The position numbers and the translations under genes are program-made. A stretch of DNA of 64,000 nucleotides from Liriodendron chinense (taxonomy: Eukaryota > Streptophyta > Magnoliopsida > Magnoliales > Magnoliaceae), in the NCBI GenBank assembly GCA_003013855.2, contig PVNU02003892.1:2108001-2172000 (forward strand), read 5' to 3'. Below are positions 1-12,052 of the stretch, piece by piece. A model generated the notes under the pieces. It ran no database searches. It had not been told where the DNA came from and saw only the letters and a program-made list of their open reading frames with translations. The stretch's first letter is position 1, and every line of letters starts with the position of its first letter.

Positions 1-3000
1 ATGGCTTATCCACTCCCACGATGATGCAATGGTGGTTGCAATAACCGTTGCTAATCTTAAGCTGCATAGGATGTTGGTCGACACTGGGAGCTCGCCCAAC
101 ATCCTGTATGCTTCAACTTTCAACAAGATGGGGATTGACAAATCTCGGTGATAGATAGTACGGACACCACTGCTCGAATTCATTGGTGAGAGCGTGATGC
201 CAGAAGGAAGCATCACCCTACCAGTCACCGCGGGTGAGGCCCCTCACCAAGTCACCCGCATGGTGGACTTCCTCATGGTGGACACCCCATCAGTCTACAA
301 CACCATCCTCAGCCGGCCATTCTTAGATGCAACAAGGTCCGTAGTAACTATAATAATGAAGTTTCCAACAAGCCAGGGGGTCGGCTGGGTCAGGGGCGAC
401 CAACAAGAGGCGCGACGATGCTACGAGATCGCCCTTTGAGGAAAGATATATGAACCCCAAGTCATGCAAGTCACTACCCTAGACCCTAGGGAGGAGAGCT
501 CGGAAAAAGGTTCCTCGATCAAGGACCTAGTATCCGTACAACTCTCCGATGAAGGTCTAATAAGGACTGTATAGATCGATTTACTGCCCGAACCACAACT
601 CCGAGATGAGATTATCGATCTCCCGAAGGAACATGCTGATGTGTTTGCCTGGTCCCACCGGGACATGCCTGACATTAACCCTAACGTCATGGTCCATAGA
701 CTGAACGTGGATAGCCATCATAGGCCTGTACGATAGAAAAGGTAAGCCTTCGATGCAGAACGATACATGGCCATATGAGAAGAGGTTGGTAAACTTCTCC
801 AGGACGGCTTCATCGAAGAAGTCCACTACTTAGATTGGCTCGCGAACATCGTCCTCGTAAAGAAAGCCAACAACAAATGGAGAGTCTATGTAGACTACAC
901 CGACTTCAACAAACCATGTCCCAAAGACAACTTTCATTTACCCATAATCGACCAGTTAGTCGATGACACAACCGGATATGCCCTCCTCAGTTTAATGAAC
1001 GCATACTCCAGCTACAACCAAATCTGCATGCAGTAGCCAAACAAGCAGAATACTGCCTTTATCACCAACCGTGGCATATATTGTTATTGAGTCATGCCCT
1101 TCAGATTGAAGAACGACATCGCGGCCTCATATCAGAGGCTAGTCAACAACATGTTTGTCGAGCAGATTGGGAAGACCATACAAGTCTATGTCAATGACAT
1201 GCTCATAAAGAGCGCCAAAGCGACAAATCATCCAGCCGACCTGAGAGAGATGTTCGGCATCCTGAGGAAATATGTAATGAAACTCAACCCAAGCAAGTGC
1301 ACCTTTGGTGTCAGCTCGGTAAGTTCTTGGGTTTCATGGTTCGCTAACAGGGAATTGAAGCCAACCCCGACAAGATCCGAGCTCTTGTGGAGATGAGTTC
1401 ACTAATGACGACAAAGGAAATTCATCGCCTCACAGGTCGAGTTGCAGCGCTAAACAGATTCGTCTCTAGAGCGACCGACAAGTGCATCTTCTTCAAGCAA
1501 TTAAGGGTAGCAAAAAACTAACGCGGACCGAGGAGTGCGAGCAAGCGTTTCAGGAGCTCAAAAGATACCTCGGATCCCCACCACTGCTCTCTAAACAACT
1601 GGTCGAGGAAGAGCCGACGCTGTACTTGGCTATCTCGCCAATAATAGTTAGATCGACCTTGAGTAGGGAAGAGGAGGGCATCTAGCAGGCCATCTACTAT
1701 GTTAGTCGGGCCATGGTTGAGGCCCAAACACGCTACCCGAAGATCGAGAAACTAGCGTTGGACCTAATCACATCATCGAGGCGACTGAGGCCATACTTCT
1801 AAGCCCACACAATCGTCATCCCGACCAATCAACCCCTTCGACAAGTGCTACAAAACCAGAGGTGTCAAGTCGACTCACTAAATAGGCGATCGAACTTGGT
1901 GAATTTGACATCCAGTATCGCCCATGAATAACAATCAAAGGGCAAGCCGTTGCAACTTCAACGCCGAGTTCACCTACCCGACATTTACCCTACTTGAGGA
2001 CGAGAAGGAGAAAGAGGACCACGTCTCGCCAATGTGCACCCTCCATGTTGATGGATCCTCCAACGCACATGGAAGTGGGGCAGGCCTAATTCTGACATCA
2101 CTCAACTTCATCCAGATTGAGTACGCACTGAGATTTGACTTCAGAATGTCCGATAATAAAGTCGAATACAAGGCCCTCCAAGTAGGTCTTCGGCTGGCCA
2201 AGGCTATGGGAGCTTAGCAGCTTAAGATCTATAATAACTCTCAATCAGTGTCAATCAGGTGACTGATGAGTACTAGGCTAAAGGCAAGAAAATGATCGCC
2301 TGCCTAAGAAAGGTCCGAGAAATGCTTGGATAATTCGAAAGCTACGAAATTGAGCAGGTCCCTTGATCTCACAATGTCAATGCAAACTCCTTAGCTTGGT
2401 TGGCTTCGGCCATTGACACCGACCTCATTAAGACAGTTCCGATTGAGTTCCTGCTGAAATCAAGTATCAAACTACTCGAAGAAAAAGAGACTCTTCCACT
2501 AAACAACAAGCCAAACTGGATGGACCTGATCATCTGATACTTACAGCACAACGAGCTACCCGAGAACAAACTAGAGGCTTGGAGGATCGGGTACCGTTCA
2601 GCTCGAAATACAATGCTGAGAGACACTTTATACAGAAGAGGGTTCTCACTCCGTTATCTAAGGTGCCTCTGACCAAAGGAGGCCGATTACGTCATGAGAG
2701 AGATCCACGAAGGGATATATGGAAAGCACTCTGGGGACGATCACTGGTGTATAAAAGCGATTAGGCAAGAATATTACTAGCCGACCATGCAGGAGGATGC
2801 CAAGATATTTACAAAAAAATGTGACAAGTGTCAGAGGTTCACCCCCATACTTACCTCGGCAACCACCGGAGCAACTTACTCCCATGAACAGCCCCTGACT
2901 GTTAGCTCAGTGGGGGGTCGACATTATTGGCTCTTTGCCCATAGGCAAGGGACAGACAAGATATGTGATCATGACCATCGATTACTTCACATAGTGGGCC

Positions 3001-3525
3001 GAAACTAAGCCCTTAGCTTGGATCATCGAGCAAAAAATGACTGACTTCATTTGGAAGTCCATCATTTGCCGCTTCAGCATCCCCTATACCATTGTCACAG
3101 ACAATGGTCAGCAGTTTGACAATGCGAAGTTCTGAGGACTCTCTGAAGAGCTCAGTATTAAGAATGCCTTTGCTTCACCTCGGCAACCCCAAGCCAATGG
3201 GCAAGTCGAGGCAGTGAACAAAATCATCAAGGGCCACATAAAGACCGATCTTAAAAAATGCAAAGGGACATAGGCAGACGAGCTACTACATGTCCTATGG
3301 GTATACCGAAGCACAGTCCGATCCACCACTGGGGAAACACCCTTCTCGTTGGCCTTTGGCACAAAAGCAGTAATTCCAGTAGAGGTCGGCATGCCCTCCT
3401 ACCGAACAGAACAGTTCCAACCAAAGGAGAACGAGGCACAAATGTGGATCAGCCTTGACCTCCTTGAGGAACTCAGAGAGATCGCCCAAGTCAGGGTTGC
3501 CGCTTACCAATAGAGAGTGGCGGTT
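1..3525 (+). pseudogene. Decayed Tat-lineage Ty3/gypsy pol (Tat-0)
   Basis: Remnant of a retrotransposon polyprotein broken by many stops and frameshifts; it enters from the left edge and no gag is seen. Order on the + strand: aspartic protease (LVDTGSSPNILY near 75-110, then YNTILSRPFL near 298-327); reverse transcriptase (about 830-1400) where the YVDD active-site motif has decayed to YVND near 1190; RNase H (about 1500-1920); a second RNase H-like domain (LHVDGSSNAHGSGAG near 2041-2085), whose presence is a known mark of the Tat clade; integrase zinc-binding region (about 2680-2840) and integrase core (TDNGQQFD near 3099-3122, QANGQVEAVNKIIKGH near 3190-3240). Similarity fades after 3525. 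The order and the extra RNase H support Tat. It cannot encode a functional protein. Confidence 0.9.
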
Positions 3526-4018
3526 TTCATATGTATGCAGAATTCTCTTTAGACTTCATCAGCAATGCTTGTAATTTCTGTAAATATTGGAGAGTATCTT
3601 ACCTCTCTTTGGGAGAGAAGTCTTCAAATGTATTTCCTTTCTTTGGCTGTGTTTTTGTAAATGTTATTTTAAAATCAACTGTGAGAAGGTTTTGAATGAA
3701 TCTCTCTCCCTGTATATTTGGAAGACTAGATGAGCATATATTTATAATAAACTAAATTACACGTTGAGATTACCAAGGTGCACTTGCTTTGTATCACACA
3801 AGAGGAAGGATGCAGTGGGAAGGAAACAGCCCTACCCTCTGTCCGGCCTCTCATTCTGCTGGCATCTCGCATCTATACCCCTTTTAACTGCCGCTCCAGG
3901 ATGTAGTTGTAAATACGTTAGTCCTTTGTGGTTCCTAACTATATTTCTAAATATAAGGGAGAGAATCTCTCTAATGATAATGGAGGTCTTATTTATTTAA
4001 CACAATCAAGTTGTCGGT
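3526..4018. other. No gene recognised
   Basis: AT-rich sequence following the Tat-0 integrase remnant. Short open frames exist (for example 3764-4000) but none resembles a known domain. No LTR, poly-purine tract or TSD could be recognised here, so the right border of Tat-0 is unknown. Confidence 0.5.
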
Positions 4019-4019
4019 A

Positions 4020-4215
4020 TGCCGAGCGAATCCGGATCCTCTGTTGAATCTGAGTAGAGAACCTCCGCTGCTGCTGCTCTGATTGGTCCAGCTCATCCTG
4101 ACTGTGTCAGAGCAGTTCAGCTCTGACACAGTCAGGCTGACTTGGACCAATCAGAGAAGCGACGAGCAGGATTTCTCTGCTAGGATTCAACAGAGGATCC
4201 GGACTCATGCCGGGC
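4020..4215. mobile_element. Foldback (hairpin) MITE
   Basis: Two arms of about 95 bp (4020-4113 and 4120-4215) are inverted copies separated by a 6-bp loop (AGTTCA). Shared blocks include GGATCCTCTGTTGAATC at the outer end, CTCTGATTGGTCCA in the middle and CTGACTGTGTCAGAGC next to the loop; I estimate about 85% identity by eye. No coding capacity and no clear TSD. A transcript would form a long hairpin, so it could feed small-RNA pathways (inference). The superfamily is not determined. Confidence 0.8.
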
Positions 4216-6057
4216 TTGACTAGACCGAGGTTTGTCCAAGACTGGCATGCAAGCCTAGGCCCGAGCCTAGATTAGGCCTGGGGTACTGGGACAAAAGAAA
4301 CAGGCTCGACCCTGTCCCGTCACAATTTTAAAGAGTCCATCAAGAGCCAAAGTGCCACCCACTTTTATGCATGATTGGAGCTATCTCCACCATGTATCAT
4401 ATATATGACAAAAATGGGCTCAAAGGACTATATGACTGAGGCCTACGGCATCTTAGGGAAAGCCCGTGCTAGAACGATTAATAAATGGGCTTGCACTTTA
4501 GGCTCAGGTCTGAGCATGGGCCTACTGAAGTAGTCCCAATGCAGCCCAAAGTGGGACATCCTTGTCCACTGCAACCCTACTCTCAGAGTTGCGACTGGGC
4601 TGGGCTTGACCCCACTAAGCCCAGATCATGAGATGAGTAATTGGGATCTGTCCTGGCTGACCCACCAACCATTTACAGGACCCTGGAAATTTTGCATAAA
4701 GTAGGCTGACATGGCGCATCTCTAGGCCTTTAGGGATGTGCAAGCTTAGGTCTGGCTCAATGGCCTGTGTTCAACCAGGCTCAGACCAGACCTGGATTAA
4801 AGCGAGCTGGCCTGCCCACTCTATGAACAATCTATATAGATCATGAATTTAATTCAATGTATCCAATTTAAGTGCAGCAGATCAGAAGGGAATTGGTGAG
4901 CTGCACTGCACATTTTTATGTGCACATTTCTGCAGATGACTTCCTACAACGAAAATTCTGACACTTACAAGATCCAGGCCACACATCTGGTAGGTGTAAC
5001 AATATGTGGGCCATGGTACAAAAATCAGGTCAATTGAGTGTTCTTATGCCCTTAATCTCACAACAAAGGTCACCACTGATTTTTGGACCTTGTTAAGAAA
5101 GACGGTTAGAATAGTCAGTTTGGCCTATTTTGGGCCAGGGAGCATTGGTGTGGTCCAATGAATGTTTGATCTTGAACACCCATACGAAGTGCAAGAGCAC
5201 GTGCATAAGGAATGAACTCAACTCAAGCGAGTAAACCTTTTGGGCACGTGTCTCTCCAGGCGTGTGGCTGTACAAGCTGATCATCAGATGGGCCAGCTAT
5301 GTTGACGCATCTTCTAAAAGATTAGGCTTGTCTGACCATCAGACGGTCCACGCATGCATGTACAAAATAAATGGACTGTTAAGGGAAATTATCATCGGTT
5401 CCAAATTCAACATGCACAGGCAGCCAATCTGATTGATGATCGAATCAAAATAAAAAGACCAGTATCCCTTTGGGATTTTCCTGATGAACGGCTTGGATCA
5501 GACATGTGAGATGTGGCTGCACGTGAGAGGCCAGTGCCAACAAAAGTGTACTAGCAAGAAGTAGCATTATGATCAACTTAGAAACAAGGTATCTGACGGA
5601 TTCGTTCAGTCCTGAGTCGAGCCAGTCAACCCCTTCAGTTCTGACTCACAATGTTGAACTGGATCGGGCAAATTGAAAAGTTAGGATTGCCAAATGCATG
5701 AGTCTTTTGAGGTATACTCCATCCATGGTGGGGGAAGCCGGTTGGTTGTGGACTGATGGCAACCATTTGTTAGCCAGACTGAGGCTTGACAATATACAGC
5801 CCAAGGGACTGAGACCTTGGCTTGATTCTAGCCCAAATCCATCAAAAGCCAGAACATGGGCCAACGCCAAAAACCAGCCTTTGCTTAGCCCAAACATAGT
5901 TAAAATCCATTAATATAAAACTTCTGTCTTAGACAATGGCACACCTAATCAGGCCATTTAAAAACTGGGGTGGGCCCTCTATGAGAATCAAGGGCATCCC
6001 CTCTCATCTCTTCCTGCTTGTGTAGCCCACCCTGACCATGGATCAGAGCTTAATTTT
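4216..6057. other. Intergenic, no gene recognised
   Basis: Low-complexity-free intergenic DNA with degenerate repeat-like text (GCCTAGGCCCGAGCC-type strings near 4250-4300, and related strings near 4740-4830). Small open frames at 5093-5284 and 5646-5913 overlap on opposite strands and have no recognisable motif. I see no supported gene. Confidence 0.5.
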
Positions 6058-6938
6058 GGGCCCGTTTGGATACTACCAAATAAGTTACTTTTCGACTGAA
6101 CTTAAGACGTTAAGTTACTTTTGGCACTTAAGTGCATTTGTTAAGTATAATTGAAAAGTAACTTATCTCTTAAAAATTACTTATCTTAAAATGTATTTTT
6201 TTTTAGCTTTTTGACTTTTGACTTTTCTACTTATCTCTCACCGGTCACGCCACATATCAAAGTTCTCTCTCATGGTTCACTCAATTATGCTCTCTCATAT
6301 TGTCCATATCAAAGGAGGCCCCACATGATGGACTGTCCTATCAAAGGTGGGGCTCACAAAGTGGACAACCCACATTAATTGGTGCGAGATCCAATCCACC
6401 AATCAAGTTGATCTGATCTTCAACATCTTTCCCAAACATGGTTCTAGTCCACTCACCAAGTGGACTGACTATTGGTAACAAGTGAATGGGTTAGAAAACT
6501 TCAGCCAAGTCCCCCAGAGCTGTACATTTGTTTTGCAGATGTGGCACACCTAACTAGTGGATCAACTTGATTCTTGTGCCAGGGCATCCATTTTGTGGTC
6601 CCGTTCTGATGGATGGAATATGAAATGTATCTCAAACCAATCGTGCTAGCACATGCATGGCATGTACATGAAGATTAGAAAAGCTCATTCTCTAGGAAAA
6701 TTGCCTCAACGCTTAGCTTTTCCTTTTCATATCAATATGTTGCTTATTATATGTAGGTTTTAAATTTTCTTTCAAAAGGTTACTTACCAATATATTATTA
6801 CCAAACATACTCATTTACTTATTGGCAAATAAGCATGTTGTTTACCAAACATACTAATCTACTTAATAAGTAAAAACCAAGATAAGTAACTTATTTGATA
6901 AGTAGCTTATCTTAAGTAACTTACAATCCAAACGGGCC
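6058..6938. mobile_element. Non-autonomous TIR DNA transposon (about 880 bp)
   Basis: The left end GGCCCGTTTGGAT (about 6059-6071) and right end ATCCAAACGGGCC (6926-6938) are perfect 13-bp terminal inverted repeats. Subterminal regions are also inverted copies: ATAAGTTACTT and CTTAAG words on the left mirror the CTTATCTTAAGTAACTTAC block on the right. The interior has no transposase frame. Termini starting GGGCC..GTTTGG are common in plant hAT and PIF/Harbinger MITEs. The flanks (TTT on each side) would suit a 3-bp TSD but are too simple to decide, so the superfamily is left open. Confidence 0.75.
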
Positions 6939-8700
6939 TTTTTTACTAATAACCAGGGAATGCATGATCCTTTCATGGTTAGCCGTGGGTCAAAATATCA
7001 GAATGATCCATGACTCAAGTAGGTCACACGGAGGAACAGTGGACAACATCTACACCAATCACGATGCACGGACAAATGCACACGGATTGATACACATGCA
7101 TGCACAAAGAGCATATACCAAAAGATCCAAGATCGTACATGAGGGGCATCTTTACAAACATGCAACAACTCCTATGCGATCGTACATGAAGTGAAGTGAA
7201 GTGACATGGACCTGTTAAGATAAGGAACCATAAAAGCAAGTGGCCATTCTCATTATGATATTCCCTTTGACTTACTTTTTTGTTTTTATGCTGTTAATAC
7301 GTCTTTCTACCGTCATCTCACCGCTCCCTCAAGATACATCTTTCACCGTTTCAAAATCACGAATTTCTTTTGTCCATGTAATGAAATTTTCAAACCTTAA
7401 TTTGATTGGAAGATAGTTGGGGTAGATGGACGGTCTATTTTCCATTTCCATCACTCTTTCATCTGCTGTTGACTCACATATTATAGTCCAATAATTGAAC
7501 CATCCATTTTTTTTTTCTCTGAGATATATTGAATGACCTATGGTCTAGTAAATTTTTTTTTTATTTTTTTATTATTATTTTTTAACGCACACAACCCATG
7601 ACCTTACTTGCCGACCTGGAATACTTCCACAACGGGGGGGACCCATCCAATGGACGGCCTGGATCAGCGAAAGATGGCCCCTGCATATACAAGAATCTTG
7701 TCCTGTCCATTTACTGGTGAGTTGTACCGATAATTCTTCCGTTCATGGAAGACAAGATCTGCGATTTGGTTTGCGACACGTGGCAGAAATGTGATGCTGA
7801 CTTGCACTTTTGTTCATTATTTGAGCGCCATGATGATGTTGGGCCCACGATGATGTTTGAATAGCCTACCTTTTCTCGGCTTGGGTCAGTTGTGATGGAG
7901 AGGGACGTTGATACTCGGGCTGGGTGATGGATGATATGCAGGGATTAAGAACTTGACCGGAAATTGCATACGTGGCATATTAATATTTCAATTAAGCTGT
8001 CCAAATTGTGGGTTCCTGCAGATTAGAGTGTAGATTCCGTGCGTATGTGTAGCATGTCATTTTCCGTGATTCCATGTGATTCTAAATATACGCACACATG
8101 GATCAGATCGAAACAGTCCATTTTGTGCTTACAATAGTGACTGTGTCCTCATCTAAAAATCACAGTGTTTTAGATAGATCTAACCCTTTAATGGTGGCAT
8201 ACAAATGAACAATAAATGAGGAAAATTAGCAACTGCTCCTATTAAGTCAGAAAAATCTCATTTATTAGATGGTTAAGATAATTGAACCGAAGACATTTAG
8301 TGGACATTCAGCTGGATGTCTGGTTCAGATCTTCATACACATGTGTCACGTGTGTTGTACAAAATGTGGAAGCACAAAAATTCCGTGCCTCAAAATATGG
8401 ATGCCTGGGTTTCGATATTTTCATTATCTGACAGATCAGTGGTCGTAAACGAAAGTCAAAATGTAAAATATGGAATGGTCGTATTTAAACAAGCTACTCT
8501 CACCCAATCCTATGTTCGGACTCTTGACTTGGAAACAGTTGGCTCCTACTATGTAATCATTATCTGACTTGGCAACTCCGTGGACTCAACAAGCCATCAG
8601 TTATGATGGTTTATTGGGTCCACTGGAGCCCACAAGGACCCATTTATGCTCCGCAGCTGTTTGATAAGTTAACCATGTGTTAGGAATTAGATTTGAGTCA
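6939..8700. other. Intergenic, no gene recognised
   Basis: AT-rich intergenic DNA with T-rich tracts near 7510-7580. Open frames at 6964-7194, 7024-7239 and 8316-8567 are short, and the first two overlap on opposite strands; none carries a recognisable motif. Confidence 0.5.
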
Positions 8701-10233
8701 TGTTGAACTCTTAAATGTTCATATTTTAACCATATTTCATTACTAACTATGCTTGAATTACATATTTAAAAGACTTACTTAACGCATAGTTTTATGTTTG
8801 TAGGCATTAGAAAGAGACTTCATCAATTGGAGTCTTAGAGACGCTTCTCACACACCTCGAAGATCAAAGGAACAAAGGACCAAAGGTGGAACAAAGAAGT
8901 AACGGAGACGGATGAAAAAAAGTGAAAGAAAATCCACATTTATAAGCCTGACCGGCCGGCCGGCCAAAGTGCCTAGAAACAGCGTTTTTGCTATCCAAGT
9001 TTTGTGAAGGCCGACCCTTGGTCCGGCCGACCGGCTGGTGGGTTAGCCTATGTGTTTTATTGTCCAAAGATTTCGGTAATTGGAGACACTTCCTCTAGCC
9101 AGTCGGCCAACATCCAGGTTGCACTAGGAACTTTCCAAATCTGGATTTCGCTGCGCAAGTGCGGTACTACTCACAATTTTTCGGACCAAAGCTATAAAAG
9201 GACTCTTTCACTCTCTTCCTAAGGCATGCTAGGACGTGGGGAATATCAAGGAGGCTTAGGAGACGGATTCTACTTTAAGTTTTCCTAGTTTTTCTTTTAG
9301 TTTTAGTTATTTTTATGGTTTTTGAGGCTTCTAGTTCAAGGATGTTAGAGATGAACTAAAACCTCTTACTTAGAGCTAAGAGGTAAAGCTTTTGATTCAT
9401 TTTTGATGGATTGATGCAACCTAAATTTCTTTTTCATGTTTTAATTGAAGGATTTAGTTTAATTTGAGTTTAAATAAAGTGATAGTTCAGATTTTGCTTT
9501 GATCTCTTGATGACTCCTGGCTTATGTGCTTCTTAGTGAATATAATCTAGTAGCTTACATTTTTGGCATTGTTTATGCTTATGTAGTTCATTGATCTATC
9601 ATCGACTACGGTTATGGTAGACGCTTTGATTGCTTTGTGTATAATGGCATAATCTTCATGTGAGAACTCATTCAAACTAAAATTCTAATCCTTTGTTATA
9701 ATCTGATATAGATGTTTGTTGATTGATTTTGATTTAATTGAAGTTCGAATCATGAGTTATAATCAAGTTTAGTGACATGATTTGATGAAAGTTATGATTG
9801 TAATCTTAACCTATTGGAACTAGAATTGACCTATACAATTGAGTGTGCTCAAGTCCTAACTTGAATTGTGGGAATCAAATCAATGAACAAGCAATTATTT
9901 TAGATAAGTATTGATTACCACTCTATATTCCGATCGGATAGAGATATAAATTTGATTTTGATTGTGTAGTGAGAGACCTAGTTGTGTTGATACATTGAAA
10001 ACTATCAAAAGTGGATCCTTGGCGCTCTAGTGCCTTTTTTAGATTATTATTACCTCTCATAATCACTGTTTTACTTCAAATCACTATTTTTCAGCTTTAG
10101 TTCTTAATAGGATCTTGATTATAAATTATTTTAGATAAATTTTGAGAATAACCACACATAAATCTCTGTGGGATGATACTTAGTCTTTCCGAATTATTAC
10201 TACATCGCAACCCTACACTTGGTAAAGCGAACA
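8701..10233 (+). mobile_element. Athila-type 5' LTR, 1533 bp
   Basis: Starts TGTTGAACTCTTAA and ends AAGCGAACA. Start, end and much of the interior match the LTRs of the full-length Athila-like element at 53.3-63.8 kb read in reverse. Shared landmarks are the tail GATGATACTTAGTC...TACATCGCAACCCTA and the AGAGCTAAGAGG block near 9370-9385. A TATA box lies at 9193-9200. It is followed by a 6-bp spacer (AGTTTT) and a tRNA-Asp primer-binding site, so it is a 5' LTR, not a solo LTR. No partner 3' LTR, gag or pol is found downstream; the element is truncated or non-autonomous. Confidence 0.85.
9193..9200 (+). promoter_or_regulatory. LTR TATA box
   Basis: TATAAAAG within GCTATAAAAGGACTC, about 490 bp into the LTR. 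The U3 sequence upstream carries GACCGGCCGGCC and GGCCGACCGG palindromic words (8950-9045), the same relative layout as in the related LTRs of this window. Confidence 0.6.
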
Positions 10234-10239
10234 AGTTTT

Positions 10240-10287
10240 TGGCGCCGTTGCCGGGGATTGAACTCGGGTCACCCGTGTGACAGGTGG
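10240..10287 (+). other. Primer-binding site with extended tRNA-Asp complement
   Basis: The first 18 bp, TGGCGCCGTTGCCGGGGA, complement the 3' end of plant tRNA-Asp(GTC), as expected for Athila-type priming. The match does not stop there. The following 30 bp continue as complement of the T-arm, variable loop and anticodon arm, including CCTGTCAC around the anticodon on the minus strand. Mismatches to the tRNA as I recall it are about five in 47, mostly C-to-T on this strand, as expected from cytosine-methylation decay. The 5' half of the tRNA is not recognisable, so this is not a functional tRNA gene. Confidence 0.75.
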
Positions 10288-10341
10288 CAGGATCTCTCTC
10301 ATTCTGTTTCCATGTAGCTTTGGCCCTCCTAGCTTTTGGAA

Positions 10342-10390
<49 letters not shown>

Positions 10391-10990
10391 TTTTTTTTTT
10401 TTTTAATCTTAAGCACTTACTTCTTGTGCCGGAGACTCCGTAGCAATTTGTTGGAAATTGATGATCGAGTGCCTTTATTCCTAGTGCTATAGAAGACCTT
10501 TTCAATTCAATCAATGAATGTGTTGATCGAATTGATGAATCCTTTGAATTAATTTGGAATTTCAAATTGTCCGTTATGATGTTCTGGACATTGTCTATTT
10601 GGATGTCGATTCCGTTGATTCAATTGATAGTCCAACAACATAATGCGGAAATGTAAATTTTGTTTCCTAATCTTATATAAAAGTATATAGGTATCTCTCT
10701 TATTGCAAGGGGAAGGTAGAAAGAGCAAAAAAAACAAACAAATTCTATGGTTTTGAAGGGAAGAGTTAGAGTTTTTTGTTGTAATTTGTTTCCTCTGTAA
10801 TAACTTTCGAAATATAATGGATTGATCGTCGCTTTGTGCCATGATTTTTTCATAAAGGATTTTCATGTAAAATTTTATGTGTTCTCTGTAATTGCTTTGG
10901 ATTTTTCATTTATTTGATTCTATTTGAAGTTGCTTTCACTCCTAATAAGAATTTCTTAGCCAAATATACAATTTTTTAGTGATTGCATAT
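10288..10990. other. Leader/internal region of the 8.7-kb LTR element; TC and T tracts
   Basis: Follows the primer site. Contains a (TC)n microsatellite and T-tract at 10345-10404, then AT-rich sequence with no gag or pol similarity. Open frames on the minus strand (10329-10565, 10549-10866) are antisense to the microsatellite or low-complexity DNA and are not supported. The end of the element is not recognisable. Confidence 0.5.
10345..10404. repeat. (TC)n microsatellite plus T18 tract
   Basis: About 40 bp of TC dinucleotides followed, after a G, by an uninterrupted run of about 18 T. Confidence 0.95.
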
Positions 10991-11001
10991 CAAGTGCCAC
11001 A

Positions 11002-11184
11002 AGTTTTATTTTTTATTTTTTTTGGGTTAGTCATGCAATGCACACACCTTGTCAGATGCACAATGCACCCACCCAGTCAGTCACACGATGCTCCCACCTA
11101 CTGGTGGGGTTAGTAGGTTTCGAACCTGAGACCAGCAGTTGAAACGCTCAGGCATCTACCAGCAGGGCTATCGGGTGATCTTAT
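11002..11184 (-). mobile_element. tRNA-derived SINE
   Basis: Read on the minus strand from 11184: a tRNA-like head with an A-box-like TAGCCCTGCTGGTAGATGC, then a B box GGTTCGAAACC about 45 bases on, a unique body, and an A/T-rich tail (ACCCAAAAAAAATAAAAAAT) at 11002-11025. The 8-bp direct repeat GTGCCACA flanks it (10994-11001 and 11185-11192), the expected target-site duplication. Length about 180 bp is normal for plant SINEs. The A and B boxes form the internal RNA polymerase III promoter. The family is not identified. Confidence 0.85.
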
Positions 11185-11439
11185 GTGCCACATTTGGCTA
11201 AAGTATCAAACCACAATCAAGACATGAAAGATAAGCACACAAACCCGTCTTGTCAGCCCAAACAGTCTGCCAACAGGGACTAGATGTACTGGTTGTACAT
11301 AGGTGGACCCATGGTGAATTTACCTTGCACCAAAATCAGTTTGGTCTACCGATGAAACGGTTGGTCCACTAAACAGTTAAGTCAAATATGTATTTTGAAT
11401 TTGGACCATTGGTAATACACTCTTAACTGTGCATTTTTT

Positions 11440-11725
11440 TCTTGCATTTTTTGCCCATATGATGGGACTCTTTCGATCAAGTTGATATTTGTGTTTTCCA
11501 TTCATTCATGTCTGTGTTAACTTATGAATAGGTTGGATCTCAAATAAACATCATGGTGGACCCTAGGAAGGTTTCAATGGTGAGCGTCACTCTTCCCACT
11601 ATTTTCTGTGGTGGGTTCCACTCAAGCTTCGGATCTGCCTCATTCTTTGGGTGTGCCCTAAAATGATCTCTCCAAATGGATGGACGGTGTGGAGACACAA
11701 AACATGGTGATGTCACTTCAGTAGT
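11440..11725. mobile_element. Degenerate MITE copy (GTGGGCCCCAC family)
   Basis: Shares several blocks with the better copies at 20.6 and 24.6 kb: ATCAAGTTGATATTTGTG, the block around CCACTCAAGCTTCGGATCTG, CCCTAAAATGAT and ATGGATGGACGGTGT. The terminal inverted repeats are eroded. Non-coding. Confidence 0.5.
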
Positions 11726-12052
11726 GAGTCCCGCTACCCAACCTGTCAGTGGCTAATCTGCGTCCCATTTGATGAACCGGGGAGAATGGTTACTGTTGTA
11801 CCTAATAGGCACCTTGGATATTAATCATGCTGTGGACTCTGAGTCCGACCATCTCTAGTTATATGGTGTGGGACCTTCCTTTTAAATAATCCCAACCATT
11901 GATCTTATGCATCCCACCGCAGCTCCATCATTCCCAAAAATCCCAGATGGGAAGATCCCAATGATCAATCTTGAGGCAAGTTGAATGTGGACCACTGTTG
12001 CATATTTCTTCTGATCTTCTCTGTAGTTCGTAGGTCCAAATCGTGAATGGGC

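Noticed and set aside
10240..10287. Functional tRNA-Asp gene on the minus strand
   Set aside because: Only the 3' half is present; the 5' acceptor strand, D arm and A box are missing, and it sits exactly where a primer-binding site belongs.
11002..11184. tRNA gene
   Set aside because: A and B boxes are present but the cloverleaf does not close, and an A/T tail and TSD identify a SINE.
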